Of a stretch of 64,000 nucleotides of DNA, positions 17,386-27,260 are shown in pieces. This DNA comes from CBFHMJ01 sp965656875. GTDB taxonomy: Bacteria; Pseudomonadota; Gammaproteobacteria; Enterobacterales; Alteromonadaceae. Made by a program: the position numbers and the translations under genes. The notes below the pieces were generated by a model. That model did not search any database. It saw only the letters and a program-made list of their open reading frames with translations, and was not told the origin of the DNA. The stretch covers positions 1 to 64,000 of the forward strand of contig CBFHMJ010000001.1 in the NCBI GenBank assembly GCA_965656875.1. Direction: 5' to 3'. The number at the start of each line of letters is the position of its first letter. The first letter of the stretch is position 1.

Positions 17386-18417
17386 CTACCTGTTAACTAA
17401 GTAAGGTTTAAACGAATCAGTAACCAATTCTTTGAAGGAATCGCCTTCTTTGACTACCAACATCGCCGCGATTTTGTTTTCTTCAACCATTTTAAAGCCT
17501 TTATCCGGCCCCAGTACACTGATTGCTGTAGCTAATCCATCAGCCGACATACATGACGGGTGAATAACGGTAACCGATACCAGTTTATGCGTTACTGGCT
17601 TACCCGTGGATGGTTCAATCATATGAGAATAACGGACACCATTTTCCTCAAAATAATTTCGATAATCACCTGAAGTTGCGACCGCATTCGTACCCGGTTC
17701 AATAATCCGCTGGACACTACGCGTCATTGCGACTGGCTTTTCTATCGCAATGCGCCAGTCATTGCCGTTTAACTTCTTGCCCGAGATTCTCATTTCACCA
17801 CCAATTTCCGCGATATATTGGGAAAAACCGTGAGCTTCAAGAATATCGGCTATTTCGTCTACGCCGAAACCTTTTGCAAGAGAAGATAAATCAACATACA
17901 GATCAGGTATAGATTTCTGAATACCACGATCGTTTACCGATAATTTATCAAGGCCAGTACGAGCGATTACCTCAGCAATTTTTTCATCACTCGGCGCTCG
18001 CTCAACTTTCGCTTCTGGGCCAAATCCCCACAGATTAACAACCGGGCCTATCGTTACATCCAATGCACCATTGCTGATAGCGCCGATTCTTAACGCCTCC
18101 GCGGTAACACGTTTCAATGCATCAGATGCAGTAACAATATCAGTCGATGATGAATGATTAAAAAGCGATAACTCGGAGTCTTTAATATAGGTCGACATTT
18201 CCTGATTTACGCGCTTTAACACGTCGTCAATCTTTTGTTCAATGCCAGTTGATTCAAGCTGAGCTGGAGTCGCCACCAACTTAACCGAATACGTCGTTCC
18301 CATGGTTCGACCTGAGATCATTAACTCAGCAGGAACGTCAGATGTGTCTGTACAAGATACTAAAAAGGCCAGCCCGATAAGGGCCAGCCAATTTTTCATT
18401 AGGTTACTAACTTTCAT
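17386..18417 (-). CDS. apbE: FAD:protein FMN transferase ApbE, lipoprotein
   Basis: Transfers FMN from FAD onto threonines of exported flavoproteins; here the targets are NqrB and NqrC. It is 343 residues. A lipobox LVSC with Cys22 marks it as a membrane-anchored periplasmic lipoprotein. The family motifs GRTMGTTYSV near 36 and SLAKGFGVDEIA in the middle are present, as is the late TSGDYRNYF region. It sits between nqrF and nqrM, 14 bases after nqrF, consistent with co-expression with its substrates. Confidence 0.95.
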   Translation of the reverse strand: MKVSNLMKNWLALIGLAFLVSCTDTSDVPAELMISGRTMGTTYSVKLVATPAQLESTGIEQKIDDVLKRVNQEMSTYIKDSELSLFNHSSSTDIVTASDALKRVTAEALRIGAISNGALDVTIGPVVNLWGFGPEAKVERAPSDEKIAEVIARTGLDKLSVNDRGIQKSIPDLYVDLSSLAKGFGVDEIADILEAHGFSQYIAEIGGEMRISGKKLNGNDWRIAIEKPVAMTRSVQRIIEPGTNAVATSGDYRNYFEENGVRYSHMIEPSTGKPVTHKLVSVTVIHPSCMSADGLATAISVLGPDKGFKMVEENKIAAMLVVKEGDSFKELVTDSFKPYLVNR

Positions 18418-18431
18418 GAAGTTCCTGGTTT

Positions 18432-19658
18432 CTAGCCACCGAAATCATCAAGAAGGATGTTTTCGTCTTCGACACCAAGATCTTTCAACATGCCAATTAC
18501 CGCAGCATTCATCATTGGAGGACCACACATGTAGAACTCACAATCTTCTGGTGCGTCATGCTCTTTCAGGTAATTATCATAAAGGACGTTATGGATAAAT
18601 CCTGTATAACCTTCCCAGTTATCCTCTGGCTGAGGGTCAGAAAGAGCGACATGCCATTCGAAGTTATCATTTTCAGATGCCAACGTATCGAAATCTTCAA
18701 CGTAGAACATTTCACGTTTAGAACGAGCACCATACCAGAAAGAAATCTTACGCTTAGAGTTTAAGCGACGAAGCTGGTCGAAAATGTGAGAACGCATAGG
18801 TGCCATACCAGCACCACCACCAACAAATACCATTTCTGCATCAGTGTCTTTCGCGAAGAACTCACCGAAAGGACCAGAGATAGTGACTTTATCACCTTCC
18901 TTCAGACTCCAGATGAATGAAGACATTTTACCTGGTGGAAGCGACAAATTATTTGGTGGAGGCGAAGCAATACGCACGTTAAGCATAATGATGCCTTCTT
19001 CTTCCGGGTAGTTAGCCATTGAGTAAGCACGGATAGTATGCTCATCAACTTTTGACTCCAGGTTAAAGAATCCAAAACGCTCCCAGTCAGCACGATACTC
19101 TTCTGGAACATCGAAATCTGCATATTTAACATGGTGAGCTGGCGCTTCAATCTGAATATAACCACCGGCGCGGAATGGAACGCTTTCACCATCAGGAATA
19201 GCCAGTTTAAGCTCTTTGATGAATGTAGCTTTGTTATCATTAGAGATAACAGTACAGTCCCACTTCTTGATACCGAAAATTTCTTCAGGAAGTTCAATTT
19301 CCATATCTTGTTTAACGTTCACCTGACACGCTAAACGACAACCTTCACGAGCTTCACCTTTAGTAATGTGACCAAGCTCAGTAGGAAGGATATTACCACC
19401 ACCTGATTTAACGGTTACACGACACTGACCACATGAGCCACCGCCACCACAAGCAGATGAAATGAATACACCATTGTTAGCAAGAGCACCTAATAGCTTG
19501 TCGCCTGCTCCTGTTTTAAATGATTTATCTTCATCGCCATTCACTAAAATGTTGATATCGCCTGTAGCAACCAGTTTTGACTTTGCGAACATAATCACAA
19601 AAACCAGTGCTAATACGATAGCGATAAACATCCCTACACTAAGTATTATCTCTTGCAT
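18432..19658 (-). CDS. nqrF: Na+-NQR subunit F, NADH dehydrogenase
   Basis: NADH-oxidising subunit of the Na+-pumping complex, 408 residues. An N-terminal membrane helix (about 3-25) is followed by a 2Fe-2S ferredoxin domain with Cys70, Cys76, Cys79 and Cys111. Next come an FAD-binding reductase domain (RAYSMANYPEE) and an NADH-binding domain (FVGGGAGMAPMRSH). The terminal FGG is typical. It is the last structural gene of nqrABCDEF. Confidence 0.97.
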   Translation of the reverse strand: MQEIILSVGMFIAIVLALVFVIMFAKSKLVATGDINILVNGDEDKSFKTGAGDKLLGALANNGVFISSACGGGGSCGQCRVTVKSGGGNILPTELGHITKGEAREGCRLACQVNVKQDMEIELPEEIFGIKKWDCTVISNDNKATFIKELKLAIPDGESVPFRAGGYIQIEAPAHHVKYADFDVPEEYRADWERFGFFNLESKVDEHTIRAYSMANYPEEEGIIMLNVRIASPPPNNLSLPPGKMSSFIWSLKEGDKVTISGPFGEFFAKDTDAEMVFVGGGAGMAPMRSHIFDQLRRLNSKRKISFWYGARSKREMFYVEDFDTLASENDNFEWHVALSDPQPEDNWEGYTGFIHNVLYDNYLKEHDAPEDCEFYMCGPPMMNAAVIGMLKDLGVEDENILLDDFGG

Positions 19659-19696
19659 CGATTTGACCTTGTGTTAACTGTATAAAGCGGTCAGCT

Positions 19697-20305
19697 TTAT
19701 AGCGAAATACCTGAAAATGACTGGAAGCCAAGCGCCATCAAACCAGCTGTGATGAAAGTAGCGCCCAGACCGCGAAGGCCTGCAGGAATATCCGCATACT
19801 TTAATTTTTCACGTACAGCAGCCAGTAATGTGATAGCAAGCGCCCAACCAACACCACTACCGAAACCATAAACCACGCTCTCAGCGAAGTTATAGTCACG
19901 TTGAACCATGAACGATACGCCACCAAAGATCGCGCAGTTAACAGTAATAAGTGGTAGGAAGATACCCAGAGCCTGATATAACGCAGGGAAGTACTTATCT
20001 AATACCATTTCCAGAATCTGAACTAATGCAGCGATTACCCCGATGAATGTCAGGAAACCAAGGAAGCTCAGATCAGCATTACCCATACCAGCCCATTCCA
20101 GTGCGCCAGGCGCCAGAATTGAGTGATAGATAACCTGGTTAACTGGAACAGCCAGTGTTAATACTACGATTACCGCAATACCAAGACCGATTGAAGTGGT
20201 TACTTTCTTAGATACAGCCAGGAACGTACACATCCCAAGGAAGAACGTCAGGGCCATGTTTTCAATGAAAACAGAACGGATAAATAAGCTAATGTAATGT
20301 TCCAT
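19697..20305 (-). CDS. nqrE: Na+-NQR subunit E
   Basis: 202-residue integral membrane protein with about six hydrophobic helices, opening MEHYISLFIRSVFIENMALT. It pairs with NqrD around a membrane-embedded iron centre; the conserved NCAIFGG and FLGMC cysteine motifs are present. The nqrE-nqrD spacing is five bases. Confidence 0.97.
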   Translation of the reverse strand: MEHYISLFIRSVFIENMALTFFLGMCTFLAVSKKVTTSIGLGIAVIVVLTLAVPVNQVIYHSILAPGALEWAGMGNADLSFLGFLTFIGVIAALVQILEMVLDKYFPALYQALGIFLPLITVNCAIFGGVSFMVQRDYNFAESVVYGFGSGVGWALAITLLAAVREKLKYADIPAGLRGLGATFITAGLMALGFQSFSGISL

Positions 20306-20310
20306 CGTAC

Positions 20311-20943
20311 TTACTCCTTCGGCTCAACTTGTTCAGGGCGAATCGTTCTGATAGCCCAGATAATAAGACCAATGATGAAGAACGAGCTGAATGGAAGAAT
20401 CAGTAGAGAGTTAGACTGATACCAACCGCCGTTTTGAATGAGTGGAAGAATCTCGTAGCCCAAAAGCGTACCGAAACCACCAAGTTCTTTGATAATACCA
20501 ACTACGATTAGGATTACTGAGTAACCCAAACCATTACCGACACCATCAAGGAAACTCATGAATGGAGGACTCTTCATTGCATATGCTTCAGCACGACCCA
20601 TTACAATACAGTTCGTAATGATCAGACCAACGAATACCGTTAGCTCTTTTGAAATAGCATAGGCGTAAGCTTTCAACACCTGGTCTACAACGATTACCAA
20701 AGAAGCGATGATCGTCATTTGCACGATAATACGTACACTTGAAGGAATATGATTACGAATAATCGAGATGAACAGATTCGAGAATGCTGTTACAAATGTC
20801 AGAGCCAGTGCCATAACTAATGCTTTTTCAAGCTTAGTTGTAACAGCAAGCGCAGAACAGATACCCAGTACCTGAAGTGTAATCGGGTTATTACTTACTA
20901 CTGGAGCAAGTAAAACCTTCTTCATTTCTTTTACATCAGCCAT
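20311..20943 (-). CDS. nqrD: Na+-NQR subunit D
   Basis: 210-residue membrane subunit homologous to NqrE (inverted topology). It has about six transmembrane segments and the cysteine-bearing motifs GICSALAVT and TNCIVMGRAEAYAM. Its ATG overlaps the stop of nqrC by one base (TAATG), so translation is coupled. Confidence 0.97.
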   Translation of the reverse strand: MADVKEMKKVLLAPVVSNNPITLQVLGICSALAVTTKLEKALVMALALTFVTAFSNLFISIIRNHIPSSVRIIVQMTIIASLVIVVDQVLKAYAYAISKELTVFVGLIITNCIVMGRAEAYAMKSPPFMSFLDGVGNGLGYSVILIVVGIIKELGGFGTLLGYEILPLIQNGGWYQSNSLLILPFSSFFIIGLIIWAIRTIRPEQVEPKE

Positions 20944-21704
20944 TACAAGCCTCCGTTACGAACTTTAACAAGAAATGGACCAAAGCCTTCATTGCCTAAC
21001 CAGTAAGTCAGTGTGTTTTGCACACCATTACTGGTCAGCGTCGCACCTGAAAGCGCGTCAACGCCATGAACGTCACCTTGCGATGCGCCACCTTTAACTA
21101 TCTTAATAGCTGGAGCACCAGAAGCATCAAACAGTTTTTTACCTGCCCATAATGCTTTCCATTTAGGGTTAAGCACTTCCGCACCTAGTCCCGGAGTTTC
21201 TTTCTGGTCATAGTAGATCATTGAACGAACGGTATTACCGTCTGCTTCAACAGCGATAAAAGCTTTCATCATGTCCCAAAGACCTGCACCATTTACTGGA
21301 AGAACAACACTATCAAGCTGACCAGCTTCGTTCTTCACCATGTACACAGGAACTTTGTTTGGACGACGAATGATCTTCGCAACGTCAGGTTGAGGGCGCA
21401 TGCCGTCTTTACGCGCAGCGCGGAACTGGTCGTAAGTTGTAACGTCAATACCTTCAACGAATTCATTTGTGTTTAAGTCAAGGATGCGCGTTTCGATGTA
21501 CTTATCGAAAGTACCCTTCACATCACCCTGAGCTTTCTCAAGCAGTCCAGCTGCTTCAAGAATATTAGTTTGCTTGTCCAGCAACGCATTTTCTTTTTGT
21601 TCAGTACGTAGACCAACTGCTGCTGATGCAACAATGACAGCACAGAACAAACATACGCCTACGACAACAGTAACGGTTTTGCCAAAGCTTTCTTTATTGG
21701 ACAC
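20943..21704 (-). CDS. nqrC: Na+-NQR subunit C, covalent FMN
   Basis: 253 residues. A single N-terminal membrane helix (about 10-30) is followed by a periplasmic FMN domain. The ApbE target motif SGAT is at 219-222, so FMN should be linked to Thr222. The start overlaps the nqrB stop by 11 bases. Confidence 0.97.
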   Translation of the reverse strand: MSNKESFGKTVTVVVGVCLFCAVIVASAAVGLRTEQKENALLDKQTNILEAAGLLEKAQGDVKGTFDKYIETRILDLNTNEFVEGIDVTTYDQFRAARKDGMRPQPDVAKIIRRPNKVPVYMVKNEAGQLDSVVLPVNGAGLWDMMKAFIAVEADGNTVRSMIYYDQKETPGLGAEVLNPKWKALWAGKKLFDASGAPAIKIVKGGASQGDVHGVDALSGATLTSNGVQNTLTYWLGNEGFGPFLVKVRNGGL

Positions 21705-22896
21705 GACTCATTCTCCGTTTGATGTTTGACTGAATAACAAAGTGGTCAAATAAAGGCGCAAATAAGTTCGCAAGTAGAATTGCTAACATCATGCCTTCCG
21801 GGAAAGCCGGGTTGATTACTCGAATCATAACCACCAGGAAACCAATCAGAATACCGAATGCCCATTTACCCGTATCAGTAAATGCTGCAGAGACCGGATC
21901 TGTTGCCATAAAGAACATTGCGAATGCAAAACCACCTAAAACAAGGTGCCAGTGCCAGGGCATATCGAACATTGGATTAGATGCGCTACCCAGCATGTTT
22001 AGCAATGAGCTGAATGCAACCATACCAACGAACACACCCATCACGATGCGCCATGAAGCGATTCGCATGTATAAGATGAATAAACCACCAAGGATGATAG
22101 CGATAGTAGAAACTTCACCAACAGAACCTTGAATGTTACCCATGAAGGCATTCCACCAAAGATCCATGTTTGCATAATCAAGGTTGCCTGACGCTGCTTT
22201 ACTTAGCATCGTTGCACCAGAGAAACCATCAGCTGCTGTCCAAACTGTGTCACCTGAAATTTGCGCCGGGTAAGCGAAAAACAGGAATGCACGACCCGCT
22301 AGAGCCGGGTTAAGGAAGTTTTTACCTGTGCCACCAAATATTTCTTTCGCAACAACAACACCAAACGTGATACCAAGCGCTGCTTGCCACAATGGGATAG
22401 TTGGAGGAAGAATTAGTGAAAACAGAATTGAAGTAACAAAGAAACCTTCATTGATTTCGTGTTTACGGACCATTGCGAAAACAACTTCCCAGAAACCACC
22501 AACAATGAACGTTACTGCATAAATTGGAAGGTAGAAACAAGCACCGTACCACATTTTTGTCAGTACACTACTGTCTACAGACAGTTCTGCACCAAATAGC
22601 TGGAACAGGCCTACTTGCCATACGTCTGGCAAAGCAGCACCACTTGCGATTGCTTCAGCAGCCTGACCACCAACGTTATACATACCGTAGAACATTGCCG
22701 GGAATACCGCCATCCAGACAGAAATCATAATACGTTTCAGGTCAATGTTATCCCGAACGTGTGAACCAGTGCGTGTTACTGAGCCTGGTGTATAGAAGAT
22801 TGTTGCCACAGCTTCGTAAAGTGCGTACCACTTTTCGTGTTTACCGCCTGGCTCAAAATGGGGCTCAATGCGCTCCAAATAAGATTTTAAACCCAC
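21694..22896 (-). CDS. nqrB: Na+-NQR subunit B, covalent FMN, Na+ channel subunit
   Basis: Multispanning membrane subunit, 400 residues from the GTG at 22896 (MGLKSYLERIEPHFEPGG). I choose this GTG because GGAGGG lies about eight bases upstream and the resulting N-terminus matches the family; a start at 22917 would add seven odd residues overlapping nqrA. The FMN attachment motif SGAT has its Thr at residue 229. About ten hydrophobic helices are visible. Confidence 0.95.
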   Translation of the reverse strand: MGLKSYLERIEPHFEPGGKHEKWYALYEAVATIFYTPGSVTRTGSHVRDNIDLKRIMISVWMAVFPAMFYGMYNVGGQAAEAIASGAALPDVWQVGLFQLFGAELSVDSSVLTKMWYGACFYLPIYAVTFIVGGFWEVVFAMVRKHEINEGFFVTSILFSLILPPTIPLWQAALGITFGVVVAKEIFGGTGKNFLNPALAGRAFLFFAYPAQISGDTVWTAADGFSGATMLSKAASGNLDYANMDLWWNAFMGNIQGSVGEVSTIAIILGGLFILYMRIASWRIVMGVFVGMVAFSSLLNMLGSASNPMFDMPWHWHLVLGGFAFAMFFMATDPVSAAFTDTGKWAFGILIGFLVVMIRVINPAFPEGMMLAILLANLFAPLFDHFVIQSNIKRRMSRVQ

Positions 22897-22900
22897 TGTA

Positions 22901-24244
22901 TTAACCCTCCTTCTCAATCGTAGTCAGACAGTCTCTGAGAATTGGGCCATATTCGTATTTACCAGGGCAAACGAAAGTACATAACGCCAAATCTTCTTCA
23001 TCAAGCTCCAGACAGCCTAAATCAGCTGCGCGATCAACATCACCGACGATCAGATCGCGTAACAGAAGCGTTGGTAGGATATCCAATGGCATGATTCTCT
23101 CATAACTACCAATCGGAACCATAGAACGGTCAGAGCCACCACGAGATGTCGTCATATTGAACAACTTACGCGGGTTTAAATGGCCTAAGAAAGCTTTAGT
23201 GACTGAGAACTTATCCCCACCTGGTAAAACCCAGCCAAGGAATTCTTTTTCACGACCTTCTGTTAACACAGAAATCTGGTTGTGGAAACGGCCCAGGTAG
23301 CCATGAACACCATGTGCGGTGTTACCAGACAGAACAGAACCTGAAATCACACGATTGTCAGAACCTTCGAGTTCACCCGCAGTGATGTCTGCAAAACTTG
23401 CGCCCAGACGCGCACGAACTAAACGAGGGTTTTTAACGACCGGACCTGCAAGAGAAATTACACGATCAGTGTTTAATTCACCTGTAGTGAATAGCAAACC
23501 GACAGCGATAACGTCCTGGTAGTTGATATGCCAAACCGTTTTTGAACGGCCAACAGGATCAAGGAAGTGAATGTGAGTACCTGGCAAACCAGCTGGATGA
23601 AGACCACCAAACTCGTGTGCTTCAACATTTGCAATGTCTGCACCCGGAATGTCATCACCCGCTTTTTTACAAAGAAATACTTTACCTTTGGTTAATCTGG
23701 TCAGTACTTCAAGACCCAGCTTAAATTCATTGGCTTTTTCAGCAATGATTAGTGCCGGATCTGCAGCCAGAGGGTTGGTATCTATAGCGGTAACAAAAAT
23801 TGAATTAGGTTCGCTGTCAACCGCTGGAGCTTTGCTGAAAGGACGAGTACGAATAGCTGTCCAAAGACCTGACTCAACCAGGTTTTCTACAACTTTGTCG
23901 CGCTCAAGACCAGCAATTTCAGACGGCTGGTAGGCGGCGAATTTTACACTCTCATCGCCGTCGATTTCGACGACCACAGATTGTAGAACACGCTTTGCAC
24001 CACGGTTAATCTCTTTAACAACACCTGAAGCGAAAGACGTATATTTAACACCTTGGTTCTTTTTGTCCTCGAAAAGAACCTGGCCTTTAAGAACACGGTC
24101 GCCAACGCGAACATGCATAGTAGGCCGCATACCAATATACTCTTCACCCAATGTTGCTACCGTTTTAATAACAGGCGCATCATGAATGACCTGCTGTGGA
24201 GCACCCTGAATTGGTACATCCAAGCCTTTCTTTATATTAATCAT
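22901..24244 (-). CDS. nqrA: Na+-NQR subunit A
   Basis: First gene of the nqr operon: 447 residues from ATG 24244, the family length, with the usual opening MINIKKGLDVPIQGAP. An in-frame codon at 24331 would add 29 residues without family support. NqrA is the cytoplasmic-face subunit linked to ubiquinone reduction. The gene ends four bases before the nqrB GTG. Its upstream region carries two palindromes and an inverted repeat, described separately. Confidence 0.95.
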   Translation of the reverse strand: MINIKKGLDVPIQGAPQQVIHDAPVIKTVATLGEEYIGMRPTMHVRVGDRVLKGQVLFEDKKNQGVKYTSFASGVVKEINRGAKRVLQSVVVEIDGDESVKFAAYQPSEIAGLERDKVVENLVESGLWTAIRTRPFSKAPAVDSEPNSIFVTAIDTNPLAADPALIIAEKANEFKLGLEVLTRLTKGKVFLCKKAGDDIPGADIANVEAHEFGGLHPAGLPGTHIHFLDPVGRSKTVWHINYQDVIAVGLLFTTGELNTDRVISLAGPVVKNPRLVRARLGASFADITAGELEGSDNRVISGSVLSGNTAHGVHGYLGRFHNQISVLTEGREKEFLGWVLPGGDKFSVTKAFLGHLNPRKLFNMTTSRGGSDRSMVPIGSYERIMPLDILPTLLLRDLIVGDVDRAADLGCLELDEEDLALCTFVCPGKYEYGPILRDCLTTIEKEG

Positions 24245-24335
24245 ACGCAATTGCACTAACTTTAAAGGGAAAAATAGAACTTGTTCAATTTTTGTCGAAT
24301 GCATCTGACCGAAACTTTTTGAGTATTCCATCAGA

Positions 24336-24375
24336 CGTATTTCAAAATAACCTTTGCTCAGGTACTTGAAATACG
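24336..24375. repeat. Perfect 10-bp inverted repeat upstream of nqrA
   Basis: CGTATTTCAA (24336-24345) and TTGAAATACG (24366-24375) are perfect inverted arms with a 20-base spacer, about 95-130 bases upstream of the nqrA ATG. It could be an operator pair or a 5'-leader hairpin. Confidence 0.6.
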
Positions 24376-24470
24376 ATTAATGACCCACAAATCAAAAAGA
24401 GATCAGAACGTAACAGACGATATTGTCAGACTCCGCAGAACAACAGTCTCAGACGACAATCATTAGAATA

Positions 24471-24532
24471 TTAATCTGATTAGCGGATTGAAGCAGTCAT
24501 GCTCAATTTAAATAATCTGTTAATCGGATTAA
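24471..24532. promoter_or_regulatory. Two TTAATCnGATTA palindromes, putative operator upstream of nqr
   Basis: TTAATCTGATTA (24471-24482) and TTAATCGGATTAA (24520-24532) are near-identical palindromes with centres 49 bases apart, in the 600-base gap upstream of nqrA. The matching symmetry and spacing suggest binding sites of one dimeric regulator. I do not recognise the consensus. The remaining DNA out to 24700 shows nothing else clear. Confidence 0.5.
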
Positions 24533-24711
24533 TATCAGATACACCCAAAAATTTGCGCCGAATTCTAGCATTAATGCCCCCCTTCTTACCATGAAAAATT
24601 AACCAACAAATCGTAATAGCGGCATAGTTAACGTAGTACTTCAGGGACAAAACAATGCTATTGAACCTTATATAAAAACAAACAGTTAATTAATGAATCC
24701 AGATAAAACAA

Positions 24712-24738
24712 AAGAGGGTTTCTTTCGATAACCCTCTT
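24712..24738 (-). terminator. Intrinsic terminator of fabV
   Basis: AAGAGGGTT (24712-24720) pairs with AACCCTCTT (24730-24738). On the minus strand it is followed by TTGTTTT, about 100 bases beyond the fabV stop. Confidence 0.8.
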
Positions 24739-24837
24739 CCATCAGAAATTTACTGTTTCATCACGATAAAATTAACAAGAAGCTTTTAGCCAATGACCTT
24801 AACGTAATTTTTAAAACAAATAATTTACATCTATATC

Positions 24838-26037
24838 TCACTGAACGAGATGATTAATCGTTACGTCAGGATTAACATCTTCCTGATAATCAACTGAGTC
24901 AAAACCAAATCCAAAAAGTTTCAAAAATGCATCATGATAACCAGCATAATCAGTTAGTTCATCTAATGTATCTGTTTCAACGGCATTAATAATTTTTTCA
25001 ATTTCATCCTGAACATTATCCTGAAGCTCTTTACCATCCATTCTGAGACGACCTGCGTCATCTAACGGACGATGTTCAGCTGCTCCGTACAATCCTAAAT
25101 TAAATAGACCATAAATTTGTTCTATGCAACCTTCGTGCGTACCAGCTTCCTTCATCACTTTGTATAAAATAGAGATATAAAGCGGCATCATAGGGATCGC
25201 AGAGCTAGCCTGAGTTACCAGCGCTTTCAATGAACTTACGTAGGCTTTCCCTTGTAATCCAGACAAACGTTCAGTAATGGCCGCTGCGGCTCTGTCCAAA
25301 TCTTCCTTTGCTTTACCAATAGTCGCTTTACCGTATAGCGGCCACGTTAACTTCTTACCGATATAGGTATAAGCAGTTGTTTGTACGTTGTCAGCGAGTA
25401 GATCAGCATCGCTTAGTGCAGTTAGCCAACGCTCCCAGTCATCGCCTCCCATAACCGCGATCGTATTCTGAATTTCTTCATCCGATGCAGGTTCAACAGT
25501 AACGTCTTCGATAACGCGAGTATTCGTATTCAGGTTTCTGATCGTATGAGCCTGACCAACTGGTTTAAGTACCGAGCTGTGCAGCTCTCCAGTATCAGGG
25601 TGTTGACGTCTTGGTGCAGCTAAAGAATAGATGATCAGGTCAATTTTGCCCATTTCATTTTTAATGATATCCAGCGTTTTCTCTTTAATCTCATTCGAGA
25701 ACGCATCACCGTTAATGTTTTTGGCCCACAAACCTGCTTCATCTGCTGCTTGTTGGAATGCCGCACTGTTATACCAGCCAGCTGTTCCAGGCTTTCTTTC
25801 TGTGCCTGGCTTTTCGAAGAAAATACCTAAGGTTTTCGCGCCACAACCAAATGCCGCTGTGATCCGGGATGCAAGACCATAACCTGTCGAACTACCGATG
25901 ACTAAAACATTTTTCGGACCATTACTAATCTCACCCTGAGATTTTACATACGCAATCTGCTCAGCAACATTAGCTGCACAGCCCGCAGGATGTGCACTTG
26001 TACAAATAAATCCGCGAATTTTAGGCTTAATTACCAT
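24838..26037 (-). CDS. fabV: Enoyl-[acyl-carrier-protein] reductase FabV (trans-2-enoyl-CoA reductase family)
   Basis: NADH-dependent reductase of the last step of each fatty-acid elongation cycle, 399 residues. The nucleotide-binding segment GSSTGYG is at 48-54. The catalytic signature Y-x8-K falls at Tyr235 and Lys244 (YGKATIGKAK), exactly the family positions. FabV enzymes tolerate triclosan, unlike FabI. The gene is monocistronic, with a terminator at 24712-24738. Confidence 0.96.
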   Translation of the reverse strand: MVIKPKIRGFICTSAHPAGCAANVAEQIAYVKSQGEISNGPKNVLVIGSSTGYGLASRITAAFGCGAKTLGIFFEKPGTERKPGTAGWYNSAAFQQAADEAGLWAKNINGDAFSNEIKEKTLDIIKNEMGKIDLIIYSLAAPRRQHPDTGELHSSVLKPVGQAHTIRNLNTNTRVIEDVTVEPASDEEIQNTIAVMGGDDWERWLTALSDADLLADNVQTTAYTYIGKKLTWPLYGKATIGKAKEDLDRAAAAITERLSGLQGKAYVSSLKALVTQASSAIPMMPLYISILYKVMKEAGTHEGCIEQIYGLFNLGLYGAAEHRPLDDAGRLRMDGKELQDNVQDEIEKIINAVETDTLDELTDYAGYHDAFLKLFGFGFDSVDYQEDVNPDVTINHLVQ

Positions 26038-26138
26038 TGCTCATTCCAGTTAAATAGTTTTCAAAATCGTGCGCAGTTTATAGCGAATCGTTCACTAAAC
26101 AAATCTGAACACTGGGTTCCATCTGTCAATTATGATGA

Positions 26139-27233
26139 TTAACGACCATCACGATTGATGTAATACTCTTTTTCACTTAATTCATGATAGCGCTGGATAG
26201 ACGCCATAAACTCACTATATGACTTCCAGACGCGTGCAAACTGCTCATCGCTGGCTACCATATCTTTAACTACATCGGCGGTTGTCGATTTAAGTTGTGC
26301 CATGATTTCCGGTGAGAATTTACGTAATTCAACTTTGTGTTCATCAAGAAGTTTATTTAAAGCTACATGATTTCTGGCCGTATATTCATCCAGCAAGTCC
26401 TGATTTACCGCTTTAGCAGCAACGCGAATAATCGTTTGTAGATCTTCCGGCAATGTATTCATCGCCTCTTGATTAACCAGAAACTCTGCTGTCGTACTTG
26501 GCTCATGCCACCCTGAATAGTAGTAGTATTCAGCCGCTTTATGTAAGCCAAACGACAAGTCATTGTATGGACCGACCCATTCTGTCGCGTCTATTGCGCC
26601 GCTCTGAAGCGACGTAAAGATCTCGCCCCCAGTTAATGCGACGGGTAATCCCCCCATCTTTCTTAAGACTTCCCCGGCCAGACCAGGAATTCGCATTTTC
26701 AGGCCCTTTAAATCATCTGGCGTGTTAATTTCTTTTTTAAACCAACCCGCAAACTGTACGCCAGTGTTACCGCCGGCCATCGGCTCTATACCAAAAGGTG
26801 CATACAACTCTCGCCACAATTCAATGCCACCGCCATAATGTAACCACGCATTCATCTCTATGACGTTCATACCAAATGGCATCGCACCAAAAATCTGCGC
26901 CGCCGGAATTTTACCTTTCCAGTAATAGGCTGCACTGTGGCCCAGTTCAGCGACTTCACCTTTTGATACGGTTTCAAAGACATCAAAACCAGGAACCAAC
27001 TCACCCGCACCGTAAACTTTAACGGTCAGTCGTCCATTACTCATCTTCCCGACCAGATCTGCAAACTTTTCAGGCGCACGGCCAAGACCCGGGAAGTTCT
27101 TTGGCCAGCTGGTTACCAGACGCCATTTATATAGCTGAGTGTCTTCAGACGAATGCTTACCTGCTGTTTGCTGATCTCCACCACAACTAACAAGCATGAA
27201 TACAGATAAAACGAGCAAAATTCTTTTAATCAT
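26139..27233 (-). CDS. dctP: TRAP transporter solute-binding protein, DctP/TakP type
   Basis: 364 residues with an N-terminal lipobox (LVSC, Cys17), so it is membrane-anchored in the periplasm. The body resembles the TakP/2-oxo-acid and lactate branch of DctP proteins: WRLVTSWPKNFPG near 37, MRIPGLAGEVLRKMGG carrying the carboxylate-binding Arg, and EWVGPYNDLSFG further on. The ligand is inferred to be a small carboxylate; 2-oxo acid is a guess. It is third in dctQ-dctM-dctP. Confidence 0.88.
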   Translation of the reverse strand: MIKRILLVLSVFMLVSCGGDQQTAGKHSSEDTQLYKWRLVTSWPKNFPGLGRAPEKFADLVGKMSNGRLTVKVYGAGELVPGFDVFETVSKGEVAELGHSAAYYWKGKIPAAQIFGAMPFGMNVIEMNAWLHYGGGIELWRELYAPFGIEPMAGGNTGVQFAGWFKKEINTPDDLKGLKMRIPGLAGEVLRKMGGLPVALTGGEIFTSLQSGAIDATEWVGPYNDLSFGLHKAAEYYYYSGWHEPSTTAEFLVNQEAMNTLPEDLQTIIRVAAKAVNQDLLDEYTARNHVALNKLLDEHKVELRKFSPEIMAQLKSTTADVVKDMVASDEQFARVWKSYSEFMASIQRYHELSEKEYYINRDGR

Positions 27234-27260
27234 GATTAGCTTTGCCTCAGAAAAAATAAC

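Noticed and set aside
22901..24331. Longer nqrA starting at 24331
   Set aside because: The 29 extra residues lack family support; ATG 24244 gives the standard NqrA opening and length.
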